Shown here piece by piece: positions 33,297 through 44,000 of a DNA stretch of 63,656 nucleotides. The translations under genes were made by a program, and so were the position numbers. The DNA is taken from the NCBI GenBank assembly GCA_001701165.1, contig DAAP01000045.1, forward strand, positions 1 to 63,656, given 5' to 3'. The first letter of the stretch is position 1. Each line of letters starts with the position of its first letter. The DNA is from Bacteroidales bacterium H4. Lineage in GTDB: Bacteria > Bacteroidota > Bacteroidia > Bacteroidales > Muribaculaceae. The notes beneath the pieces are model-generated. The model did not search any database. It was given only the letters and a program-made list of their open reading frames with translations, and had not been told where the DNA came from.

Positions 33297-35645
33297 ATGA
33301 GAAAAGCAGTTTTACTATCCATCATGGTGTTAGCCGGGGTTATCGGAATCCGGGCTCAGCGCACTTGGGTGGAGCCCTCACCATCAGCTTATGCCAGTCA
33401 TGCTGTGGTATATGCCGCGTTTGTAGACAAGCAAGGCAAACCCGTTGAAGTCCGTGACTGCATGGTCGGCGCATTCATAGATGACCAATGCCGGGCTATT
33501 GCCACGAAGAGCACAGTGCAAGGCGTCAATTCCACAAGTGTCGTCTATACCTTCCGCATCGGCGTGAAGGATGAAGATGCCGGCAAGACGGTGAAGTTCT
33601 ACCTCAAGCAATCCAATGCTCAAATAGATTTCGAGCTTGCCGAGACGCTCACCGTCAGCGGTGGCGATGAGACCATCGGCGGCACACCGTCAAATCCTTT
33701 CAATCTCACTTTCGTTCCTGTCACCGGACTTGATATTAATAATGAGTCCTTAACCGTACAGGTAGGTGAAGAGGTAACGCAATACCTCAGACATATGGTT
33801 TCTCCCTCTCCACAGGATGCAACCTTCAAGAAAGAAGCCCTCATTTTTTATACCAGCCAGGATGAAACGGCATTAGCCACGCATGACGATGGTACCATCA
33901 CCGCCGAACAAACCGGGTCCGGAGTCGTTAACATACGTTATGAAGGTATTAATTCCGTCTCCAACGAAATAACAGTCATTGTAGTTGATCCCGTACCTAC
34001 CGCAGACAAATACGTGATTGCCAGCAATCCTTTGACAATTGAGCTTGCAGATTATGAACTCGCTAAGGTAAATATTCTTAGCCGGCTTAACGACAATGTA
34101 ACCACCACCCTAAAGAATCCGGTTTTCCCCGACCAATTCTACATGGTCGAAGGACCGAATGTCGCCAAAAAGATACTTACATTCTCCTACAATGCAGATA
34201 CAAACAAAGCCACTGAAGTCCTGGCTAACGAATACGGATCGACCCGAGTGGAGTGGACTTATCGTATAGACGCAGCCGGTTTCAACAGCGACGGATCCTT
34301 CAATCCACGAAAAGAGTACTCAGTCACTTTCGGATTTGATGTAAACATCGCCCGGGGTCTCACCTCAATCAGTCTCCCGCAGATGGTTGAGATAGGCGTC
34401 GGTGACGCGAATCCGACGATTAAGATTGAAACAGTTCCCGAGAATTTCCTTCTTGACGAATCTGCCATCAAGTGGGGCATTGAGACGAACGCCTTCACAA
34501 TAGGCGAGCGTATAGCAGGTACTAATGAATGGAAGATCAATGTTCTGGGGCTTGCCCAGGGCGTAGTCCTCAACGTGTACTATAACCAGTTGAAAGCCAG
34601 TACAGGGGTGTCGATACAACAGCGCGTCAATATTGACGAAGGATGGCACTGGTTTACGCTCTTTGCCGGACAAGGCGACATTACTCTGGAGGAAGGCATA
34701 AGTATAGGTTTTGGTGAAGCACAGGAAATCCGTTCTCAGACCCAACTCTTATACAACGACCCGAACTACGGATTCTTCGGCGAGCTGAAAGGCATGAGCT
34801 GGCTCGATACATACAAGATCAATGTCAAAACAGGAAAGACAATCAATTATCTTATCGGCGGCATAGACAATTATAGGCAAGATGAGGTCACTGAATACTA
34901 TGGCCCCGGCTGGAATTGGAGTGGCTTCCCCTATTGCTTCAATCATAGTGTAAGTCAGATATTTGCTAATTCCGAACTTGCTGATGGGACACGAATAGTT
35001 TCCAAGAACGACGGATTCACCGAGCTAAATTCCGGCAAGTGGGCAGGTACACTCGAAACCATAAAAGCCGGAGAAGGATATCTCGTCTACTACCCCGGTA
35101 GCAGTAACGTTAATGTAATCTTGCCTGCAGAAGGTTTATTGAAGAGAGTCAACAACGTTCCGTCAATAAAGCGTGCACCGGCACAAAACATATGGAACTA
35201 TGACGCCTCACGCTTTGCCGACAATATGACTATCATCGCACGGAGCGATGAGGAACTTGATGCCGACCGTTATTCGATCGGAGCGTTTGTCGCCGGCGAA
35301 TGCCGCGGCGAAGGCAAAATTATTGATGGTCGAATCTTCATCACAGTTCATGGAGAGAACGGCGAGAAAGTAAACTTCAAACTCCATGACAACCTCACCG
35401 GTGAATACCGCGACCTTGCCGAGCGTGTTGATTTCGCAGACATGCGTGGCACATTCAAATCGCCGATGCATTTCGATACAGACGGTAGCGCACAGGGCAT
35501 TCAGGATGTAATATCCGATAGCGAAATAGATCCGGAAGCCGAAATCTATACAATTTCAGGTCAGCGCGTAAATTCGCAGAACCTTGCCAAGGGCATATAT
35601 ATTGTCCGCACCAAGACAGCAACTCGCAAGCTGATTAAGAAATAA
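33297..35645 (+). CDS. T9SS-secreted surface protein
   Basis: 782 residues. Signal peptide (AVLLSIMVLAGVIGIRAQ). An N-terminal module with MVGAFIDDQCRAIATKS, Ig/Big-like beta domains (about 150-460), a beta region with ILPAEGLLKRV, and a second IGAFVAGECRGEGK module (about 655-730). The last about 70 residues are a type A T9SS sorting domain (EIYTISGQRVNSQNLAKGIYIVRT then RKLIKK), so the protein should cross the outer membrane by the PorU route and be attached to the surface. The IGAFV-GEC module is repeated in the lipoprotein at 49518. A strong hairpin follows. Confidence 0.8.
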   Translation: MRKAVLLSIMVLAGVIGIRAQRTWVEPSPSAYASHAVVYAAFVDKQGKPVEVRDCMVGAFIDDQCRAIATKSTVQGVNSTSVVYTFRIGVKDEDAGKTVKFYLKQSNAQIDFELAETLTVSGGDETIGGTPSNPFNLTFVPVTGLDINNESLTVQVGEEVTQYLRHMVSPSPQDATFKKEALIFYTSQDETALATHDDGTITAEQTGSGVVNIRYEGINSVSNEITVIVVDPVPTADKYVIASNPLTIELADYELAKVNILSRLNDNVTTTLKNPVFPDQFYMVEGPNVAKKILTFSYNADTNKATEVLANEYGSTRVEWTYRIDAAGFNSDGSFNPRKEYSVTFGFDVNIARGLTSISLPQMVEIGVGDANPTIKIETVPENFLLDESAIKWGIETNAFTIGERIAGTNEWKINVLGLAQGVVLNVYYNQLKASTGVSIQQRVNIDEGWHWFTLFAGQGDITLEEGISIGFGEAQEIRSQTQLLYNDPNYGFFGELKGMSWLDTYKINVKTGKTINYLIGGIDNYRQDEVTEYYGPGWNWSGFPYCFNHSVSQIFANSELADGTRIVSKNDGFTELNSGKWAGTLETIKAGEGYLVYYPGSSNVNVILPAEGLLKRVNNVPSIKRAPAQNIWNYDASRFADNMTIIARSDEELDADRYSIGAFVAGECRGEGKIIDGRIFITVHGENGEKVNFKLHDNLTGEYRDLAERVDFADMRGTFKSPMHFDTDGSAQGIQDVISDSEIDPEAEIYTISGQRVNSQNLAKGIYIVRTKTATRKLIKK

Positions 35646-35662
35646 TCTAAGCAACAAGCCAT

Positions 35663-35694
35663 CTCCTTGCCTCCCTATAGCGGGAGGCAAGGAG
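35663..35694 (+). terminator. Hairpin between the T9SS and barrel genes
   Basis: CTCCTTGCCTCCC (35663-35675), loop TATAGC, perfect complement (35682-35694), then GCGGCATTTTCT. A terminator or attenuator inside the cluster. Confidence 0.65.
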
Positions 35695-35754
35695 GCGGCA
35701 TTTTCTAATTGACCAACCTTATCTAACATTATCCTCATCTAACATTATCACGCA

Positions 35755-35907
35755 ATGATACCGAACACGCCAAGGCGTAGAATAAGTATGCTGAAACGAT
35801 TGACAGCAGCCATAGTCATGGCTTGTTCAATAGGCATTGTGTCTGTATCGGCACAGGATATCTCTCAGATAGCAAAAATGACCCTTTGCTCATTACCGGA
35901 TCGATAG
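35755..35907 (+). pseudogene. Signal-peptide start of the barrel gene, out of frame
   Basis: ATG 35755 opens a frame coding a typical signal peptide (LKRLTAAIVMACSIGIVSVSAQDIS) that stops at TAG 35905. The barrel frame continues its sense directly (QDISQIAK then NDPLLITG) if one A is added to the A5 run at 35874-35878. So this and the next entry are one gene split by a -1 frameshift or a base error. Confidence 0.7.
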
Positions 35908-37502
35908 GCACTAACAATACCTATTTTCATAGTTCGGCAGGGAACAACTATATGTCTCCTCTCAGCAACTCTGTATTTGCCAACCTAAATATAAACGTAT
36001 ACGGATTCTCGTTGCCTTTCTCCATATATTTTTCCAACGACAATCTGAATTTTAACTATCCCCAATTTTCGTTCAATCTGAGTCCGAGCTATAAGAACTT
36101 TACGGCTCATTTCGGCCAGTCATCAATGCCTTTTTCCAACTACATTCTCAATATGTCGTTCAACGGAGTGGGCCTTGAATACAAGGGGCCGAAATTCCGA
36201 GCGTCGGCGTTCTATGGAGTGTTGCGCCGCGCCGTCAATGATGACCCCGAGAGTCCGAATCCTCGACGTGCCCAGTACAAAAGATATGGCTGGGGCTTTT
36301 CGGCCGGATACGGCAAGAACGGAAACAGCATCGATATATATTTCCTTCGCGCGTATGACTCCGAAGGGTCTATAGATGAATACTGGAGACAATATTACCG
36401 TCCGCAGGAAAACCTTGTAGTAGGGTTAAAGGGTCAGGTAAGCCTCTGGAATAGAGTGTCGCTTTCCGCCAATATGGCCACCTCGGCGTTTACCGCCGAC
36501 ACCGAATCACAAAAAGTGACGACAGGAGAGGCTACCCGTTTTGACAAAATCTTTGAACCTCGGTATACTTCGAGGGTGCGATTTGCAGGCGATGCAGCCC
36601 TAAACTTTTCTTTCCCGTGGATGAACGCCTCTGTTTTCTATAAAATCATCCAGCCCGATTATGTCTCTTTGGGTACATATTATACATCCAACAACTATCA
36701 TAGCCTGGGAGTGAACCTCGGAACAACCTTGTTCAGACGTCTTTCGCTGTCGGCATCCTTCTCCGGTCAGGCCGACAACTTGTCCGACCAACAGTTGTAC
36801 ACCACTGAGGGTTATGTCTACAACGCAATGGCCTCGCTGCGACTGGGCAACAATTTCAGCTTATCGGCTATGTATAACGGATACCTCCAGCGACAGAGCG
36901 ATGGCACAGCCGTTGTGAACGACACAACGCAAGTCAAGAGAATTCTTCACAGTATAAGCTTGCTGCCGACCTATAGTCTGCCGGGTGACAATCTCGACCA
37001 TACCATTTCACTTTCAGGTAATTATACCATAAACAAAGACCTTAATAAGTTTTCCATAGGGCAGACGGATGTCAATACCCTTGCCCTCGGCGCTTCATAC
37101 AATATGAATGTAAAGCCATGGGAAACCAATTTCACTCTTTCGATCAGCCATCAGGGCACTAAAGGCTTCAACACGGAATACATTTCGGATGTGGCCTCAC
37201 TCTCTGCAGGTCGGTCATTCCTTAAAGAAAAGAATCTCAGCGCCTCGGCCACGGTGTCATGGTGTTACAACAACGTAAAGCACCAGTCCAAGAGCCTCTC
37301 CATGGGTCTTGACTTGAATGCCGGATATACGCTGAAGAAATATCATACGTTCAGCCTCTCTGCTTCTTTTACCAAATATGGCGACGTGAACATTTCCAAA
37401 ACGAGATCCAATCTCGACGCCACCGACATACGCCTCTCCCTCAATTATCTCTACACTTTCACTTTGCTTAGTATCAAGCACAAAGACAAAAAGAAGAAAT
37501 GA
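35823..37502 (+). CDS. Outer-membrane beta-barrel protein (5' frameshift)
   Basis: The main frame is about 559 codons; meaningful sequence starts near 35878 (NDPLLITGSIGTNNTYF), before which the signal peptide is in another frame (see 35755). Throughout, short amphipathic strands (YNFSLSAMYNGYLQR-like, LTLSISHQG, SLSASFTKYGDVNI) and aromatic girdles indicate a large beta barrel of about 20 or more strands. Close by are T9SS and giant-protein genes, so a secretion or anchoring barrel for them is plausible. Its stop overlaps the next start (ATGA 37499-37502). Family not recognised beyond barrel-like. Confidence 0.7.
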   Translation: MFNRHCVCIGTGYLSDSKNDPLLITGSIGTNNTYFHSSAGNNYMSPLSNSVFANLNINVYGFSLPFSIYFSNDNLNFNYPQFSFNLSPSYKNFTAHFGQSSMPFSNYILNMSFNGVGLEYKGPKFRASAFYGVLRRAVNDDPESPNPRRAQYKRYGWGFSAGYGKNGNSIDIYFLRAYDSEGSIDEYWRQYYRPQENLVVGLKGQVSLWNRVSLSANMATSAFTADTESQKVTTGEATRFDKIFEPRYTSRVRFAGDAALNFSFPWMNASVFYKIIQPDYVSLGTYYTSNNYHSLGVNLGTTLFRRLSLSASFSGQADNLSDQQLYTTEGYVYNAMASLRLGNNFSLSAMYNGYLQRQSDGTAVVNDTTQVKRILHSISLLPTYSLPGDNLDHTISLSGNYTINKDLNKFSIGQTDVNTLALGASYNMNVKPWETNFTLSISHQGTKGFNTEYISDVASLSAGRSFLKEKNLSASATVSWCYNNVKHQSKSLSMGLDLNAGYTLKKYHTFSLSASFTKYGDVNISKTRSNLDATDIRLSLNYLYTFTLLSIKHKDKKKK

Positions 37503-38011
37503 GACGCTTTATCACACATATGCTTTTTACGCTAACCCTTGGCGCCGCAGTTTGCGCCCGGGCATTTCCGCCTCAGGGCATCTCACCTGATGTCATGACG
37601 CAGTTCAAGGCGCCTCAGTGGGTTCAGCCCCGGGCGGAAACCGGAGAATTTGTCGAGCTTTCGACCGAGCTTCCTATGTTTCAGTGGATTCCACCCGTTC
37701 TCAACGGCAGCCCCGTACCTATGGGCACAACCTACGACTTCACCATAGTGGAGATAATGCCCGGTCAAAGTCCGGACCAGGCCATTGAACGCAACCCGGT
37801 CGTATATCGTGCGCCGGGATTGATTACACCCCAATGCCTGCTTCCCCGCACAATAGTCGAAGCCTTACGTCCCGAGGCCGAGTATGCGGCTCAAATTAAG
37901 ACCAATGTACCTCATAATAGGCTTGCCAATGACGGCGCCGGCGAATTGCTACTTTTCAGACTTGCCAAAGTCGAAGTGAAACTTCATAACGAAAAACAAG
38001 AACCACAATGA
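37499..38011 (+). CDS. Single-module secreted protein related to the giant protein
   Basis: 170 residues with a signal peptide (FITHMLFTLTLGAAVCARA). One FN3-like module (KAPQWVQPRAETGEFVELSTELPMFQWIPPV, YDFTIVEIMPGQSPDQAIERNPVVYRAPGLITPQCLLP) closely resembles the first module of the 3,049-residue protein (KAPEWIMPVATGEYD, LLTWMAPVVN, DAMDRNPVVYQANNLQMPQCIIP). It overlaps both neighbours by ATGA, so it is translated in tight order. It may be a partner or chaperone-like cap of the giant protein, or a shortened duplicate; unknown. Confidence 0.7.
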   Translation: MRRFITHMLFTLTLGAAVCARAFPPQGISPDVMTQFKAPQWVQPRAETGEFVELSTELPMFQWIPPVLNGSPVPMGTTYDFTIVEIMPGQSPDQAIERNPVVYRAPGLITPQCLLPRTIVEALRPEAEYAAQIKTNVPHNRLANDGAGELLLFRLAKVEVKLHNEKQEPQ

Positions 38012-41000
38012 GACGACTTCAACGATATATTACTCTGCTGGGCTTAACCCTTTGCTGCACCATAGCGGCATTTAGCGAGAATCTCACCGTGACAATAACC
38101 CCGGTGAGGCAGGTTTTGCCTCCCCAGGTGATGTATTATCTGTCCAATCCCGGGCAGTATTTCAATATTTCTGCCCAAAACACGGAGAATGAAGCAGTAC
38201 TTATGTACTTTGGCGTTGAATTGCGTCAATTGACTCCTTCGTCCGACATTGAAATAATAGTCCCGGGCAAAACAATGCCCGTGAAGCCTTTTGAAATTCC
38301 CGCCAACGGGACCAAGGTATTCAATGCGGTGGAAATGCGTGATATGTTCAATCATGTCCGCATGGAGGATATCTCTATGCCGGCGGGATTATTTGATAAT
38401 GTTACCTCCGGCAGCTTCGGAAATATTCCGGAAGGCACCTATGAGATAATACTTTCCGCATATAAGTGGGATCCGTATCTTTCCTCACCTGTTTTGCTCA
38501 ACAACCCGTCACTGAGCCGCACAATTTTCACTGTGTGCTATCAGGCCAAGGCACCCGAATGGATTATGCCGGTGGCAACAGGCGAATATGACGACAAAAA
38601 TATAGCCACGCTGTCGAAGCAAACTCCGCTGCTGACATGGATGGCACCGGTGGTGAATTGTGATCCAAAGCCGCGCCATTACAACTATGATATTAAGATA
38701 GTACAGCAGATGCCTTTGCAGGCCATCGATGATGCTATGGACCGCAATCCCGTGGTCTATCAGGCCAATAATCTTCAGATGCCGCAATGCATCATACCGA
38801 CCAATGTAATAAAAGACTTCTCGCCTTACGAGACATATATTGCGCAAATCACCGCTCATTCCAATGCCACCCAGATAGGCTCGCTTGACTACATCAATAT
38901 CGTCAACGAGGGGAAAAGCGATATCAAGATGTTCCGTGTCAAGGATTATTCCGAGACACCGGCACAGCCTGCGACATACTCTCGTCCCAAGCTGATGCGG
39001 CCAAATCTGCCCGCCGGGTTGTGGTATGCACAGTTCGACCCCGCCAAAGACGAGGTCACCTGGTCGGCACCCCGCCTCGACAATGCCGGAGGGAAGCAAG
39101 TATCATTCACCTATGATGTACGAATCATCAAACCCACAAGCGGCTATTACATTTATCAACAGAGCGAATGTTTAAAAGCCGCCAATGAATTGGAGCCCAT
39201 CTTTGAGCAGAAGGGCATCCGAACCACCTCATACCGCATCCCCGCATCCATGGCGGACGCTCTTGACCCCAAGTCCGTCTACCTGATGCAAGTTGTGGCT
39301 CACCCCGACACTGTTGCAGGTGATTACAAGGCTCTAACCTTCGAAGGCGAAGGCAAGGGCATACCCGTGGCATTTGCACGCGCCCAGACCGTGTTCTCGC
39401 GACCCGTATTGGTTACGCCAAGCCCCTATCAGAGTTTCGACCAGTTTGCCTACGAAAATGAAGACATCTCCAAGGGTGTGCATATCCTCATGAGGGACAA
39501 TCCCGTCATCAAGTGGAAGCCCTGTGAGGTTTCATCCGTTGACGATGGCCGGACGCTACCCAATGTGACCTATGACATTAAGATTACTCAGCCAAATAAG
39601 AAATACCCGGCATCAGCTGCCGGTATGGAGGAGGCTCTCGACAACGAAAATCCGTTCTATGAGAAAAAAGGCCTCACATCCACCGAGTTCAAGGTGCCCA
39701 TCGACTTATTTGACATTGTAGACCCCAAACAACTGTTCCTGGTGCAGGTTACTGCCCGTGTGGAAAATGCTGCTTCGGGCGACCAATCCTATGTATTCCT
39801 CAACAAAGGCAAGAGCTATCCGGGCCTCGTCGTCCTCCGCAAAACAACGGACATAACCCAGTATTCTGCCCCACGCCTTACAGTGCCCAAACCTTACACC
39901 GAAATAGGCAACAAAAAATTTGAGGTTCTCAATCCCAACAACTGCATCATCAAGTGGAGCGCCCCTGTGGCTTCGGGCAAAGCGCAAGATCCTGTGGATT
40001 TCACTTACGACATCTCCATCTTGCAGCCTACAGGCGGGTACGATGCCTCTCTTGCCACCATTCTCGGCGAAGCTATCGATGGCGAAGTTGTTTATGAGCA
40101 AAAGGGCATATCCTCCACATCCTTTAAGATGGACAAGAGGGCTTTTGATGCGCAGATTGACACAGCCTCCATGCTCCTGCTGCGTGTCCGCGCCGTGGCC
40201 GACGAAGACTATTGCCAAAAGCACAATATTCGTCTTGAGAATGACGGCTATTCAGCCCCCGCGCTTGTCGGGTTCAAGTCAGGCTCCGGCGATGATGCCG
40301 ATATAATCGGCCTCGGAGGCATGAACCTGACAGATTCACTATATAATTTCGTCAATCCAGAAATAGTACTTCCCCGTTTCCACCCCGATGAAGGCGCAAG
40401 GAAAGAGTTCCTCAATTCAGACATTGCTGTCAAATGGAACAGGCCGACTTTCGAAGGAGGTGCCGGAGCACAGCCTGACACGATACAATTCGTGTATGAT
40501 GTAGAGCTGTTTGCCGCAAAGGATTACATTTCCAGGGAAGAGATGCTCAAGACTGCCCCGATCTATGCCAATAAGGCACTTAAGGCACAGACCGACACCA
40601 TCCGTTGGGACAAACTCGACGGGAAGGTGGAAAAAGGCGACTACCTGATGCTTCGTGTCAAGCCCACGGCAGTGAACGATAAATCCGTTGCATTCCTCAA
40701 TGACAGCATCAACATCGTCGATTTCGCAATGTCGGAGGTCTTCTCAAGTCGCTACTTCCAGTGCGCCAATCAGGTGGAGATTACCAATGAGAGACCCACG
40801 ACATCCGGTGTAGACGCATTGAAAGGCAAAAGCGTAAGAATCGGTGAGTACGAGCTTGTGCTCGACGGCAAACTGGAAGCCATAACAGACAAGCCGGGAC
40901 ACTTCAAAGGCACCGGCCATGTGATATGGGAACCGCTACTGCTGACATGGAAACTTGCCGTCAAATTCGACGACATAGCCATTAATACCGACAATCAGGT

Positions 41001-44000
41001 ATTTGCCGGCAATGTGGAGACCTACGGCGGAGAAAACAACAAGATGAGCAGCTCGGAAGTAGTTGACAAGTTGTTCTCCGACTGGGGTATCGATAACCTC
41101 ATCGGTGACACCGGCATCCCCTACGCAGACAAACTTCAGGGCAAGGCCGACGACAAGATTAAAAGCCTTGCCGAGCAACTCCCCATAGGCGAATACTATC
41201 AGCAATTCCAGGAGGGAAAAGCCTTTGTGGCCGGACTTCTCCAGGGCAATGTGGAAAATGTCACCTTCCCGCTTGAGATTCCGAAAGAAATCAATCCCTC
41301 GCCGGTGAACTTGACAATCTCGAAAATGAAGTTTGCGCCGACCTATGCCACCATGGACTTGTTCGGCACCTTCGTTGTGCCCAATACCAAGGCAACTCAG
41401 GGACAGATTTTGGTCTTCGGCGCACCGAGGATGTGTATCAGTCCCAAGTCGCTCATACCCGAAGGCGGCACCGTGGCGCTCCTTAAGGATTTTGAAGTAC
41501 AGGAACCCAAGAGCGGTTTCAAATGCAAATTCCTTGCGCCCAAGGATGTTATAGAGCCGGAAGACGGATGCTTTGTATCTTGGAGCGGTAATAAATTCGA
41601 ATGGCTCAACCTCGACATCGACATGACCATGCCCTCCGACCTCAAAAAGGTGGTCAATGGTAAACGTACAGAGGAATCGCCCATACTCCACGTAGGCACC
41701 AAGATACAGAAGTGGGAAGATTTCACGGCTGAGGTATCTATCGACCCGTTCGAACATGTAGATCTCCCCGGTTATGTGTTTACGGCAGATGAGGCTATTA
41801 TCGACCTTGCTTCCGGAAGCAATCACACTAAGATGGGATCCTTCCCCGAGGGATATAAACTTGAGAGCCTCGGTTTGGCAAAAGGTAAGGAAAAAGAATG
41901 GACAGGCCTTTATTTCAAGGAACTGTCAATGGCATTCCCTTCGTCAATCAAGATAGGCAACGGCAAAGAACCGATGAAGGTTGCCGTGGAGAACCTTTTC
42001 ATTGATAAGTCCGGATTTACCCTCGACTGCGGCGTTGTCAACGCCATCAACTACAAGGCCGGCGAGAGCGGAACCATCGGAGGTTTCAAGTTCAGCCTTG
42101 ACAAAGTTATGGTGTCGATAGTCCAGAACGACTTTAAGAAATTCGGATTTAACGGCAAGCTCGAAATACCCCTGTTCAAGGGAGAGATTGACTACGCCTG
42201 CAATATTTACAATCAGTCCTTCACCGGAAAGGGTGGCGGCAAAGGTTTTGCATACGTATTCAAGACTTCGCAGATTGAGGATCTCAACTTTGACTTCATG
42301 CTTGGCGACCTCACTCTTGACAAGGACCTGACATATTTCCTCGTTGAAGCCATAGACAACGAGTACGGACAGACAAAAACGAACGTCGAGCTTCTTGTCG
42401 GCGGCGAGGTCACTATCGCCGGCGTGGAAACCTTAAACAAGAAGCTGGCCAAACTGCCCTTCAAACTTCAATTGCCCCAGATTAAGTTCTGCAAGATGCG
42501 CCTTGCCAACAATGACGGCTTCGAGTCGGTATATGAGAGCGGGTTGCAGGCTTCGGCGGCAGCGGCTACCCAAAAGATGTTGGCTGACGTAGAGAGCAGC
42601 AGTGCTATCGGCGCCGGATGGTGGAATGAAGCTTCGAAGATTGATTTTGGAGAAAACAGCGGCCTCTACCTCAGCATGGGACAATGGGGCTGCGCATCGC
42701 CACAGAAGAAGATCGGGTCTTTTAAATTCACACTCAAGAAGTGGGGCTTTGAATTGCATAGAGACGAAAAAGACCCCTACATAGGCATAACCCTTGGCGG
42801 CGATATAACCCTTTGCGAAGAACTTGAAATCAGTGCCGGCACTACATTAGAGTTCCAGTCATGGGTAAAGAACATCGACGACCTCTCCAAAATCTCGCTT
42901 GACTATAAGGGAACGAAATTTAGGGATGCCTCCTTTGCCGTTGACGGCAAGATATTCAAGTTGGAAGGAAGCCTAAGCTGTGCCGAAGACCCGGGTAAGG
43001 ATTCGGGATACGCCGGTCAGATTAAAGCCAGCGTCAAAGGCGGCCTCTTTGAGGTGACCATTGACGGCGGATACTTTGACCATAAGGAAGAAAACAACAA
43101 CTTCAGCTGGGGCTACTTCGATATCATGGCAGGAGGCAAATGCGGCATCCCCGCCGGTCCTCTTACCATCAACGGTATCCACGGCGGGTTCTATTTCAAC
43201 TGCGCAAAAGACTTCGCCAATTCGCAATCCGGCAAAGCCGTTCCAAAACCGGCCAAGGGCGTCATCGGCATCATTGCCGGCATGGGCCTTTCAACCGTCG
43301 ATAATGTAACACTCAAAGGAAACCTCGACCTCACGGTTGTTTTCGACACCAAGAAAAAAGACTTGACAACCTTCATCTTCAAGGGGGATGTCGATGCTGT
43401 TGGCGGTATGGTCAAGAGCAAGGTCAATATGGTCTATGAGAACAATGATCAGGAACAGTATTTCCAACTCAATGTCACCGTCGATGCCAAAATGGATGGC
43501 GGAACGGAAGAACTTACCAAAAAGCTCAAGGCTCTTGACTCCACTTTCGAGGGATATAGTGAAGACCTTGGAGATTACGCAGGTAACTTCACCGGCTCTG
43601 TCAAGGATAGCAACGACTCCAAGACCGGAGACTACGATAATACGATGAAGAAGTATGACGAGAAGAAAAAGAAAGACTCTGACAAGTCAGACTCCGGTAT
43701 CAAAGCCCAAGGTCCCGGAGCCCATGTAGAGCTCGACTTCTATATCGGACATAAGAAAACCGGTAGTGATACTTCATTGAAATGGCATGTCTATCTCGGT
43801 CAACCCGATCCGGACAAGCGCTGCACATTTACACTTATTGACTTCAGAGGCAAAGTCGTTACTGTGGCCGTGGGAGCCAATGCATATCTGTGCGTTGGAA
43901 ACGAGCTGCCCAACAACGGAAACCTTCCGCCCATTCCCGTGAAGATCCGCAACTTCCTCAACGGATCCTCCTCCGGTACTTATGAGAGCGATGACGTATC

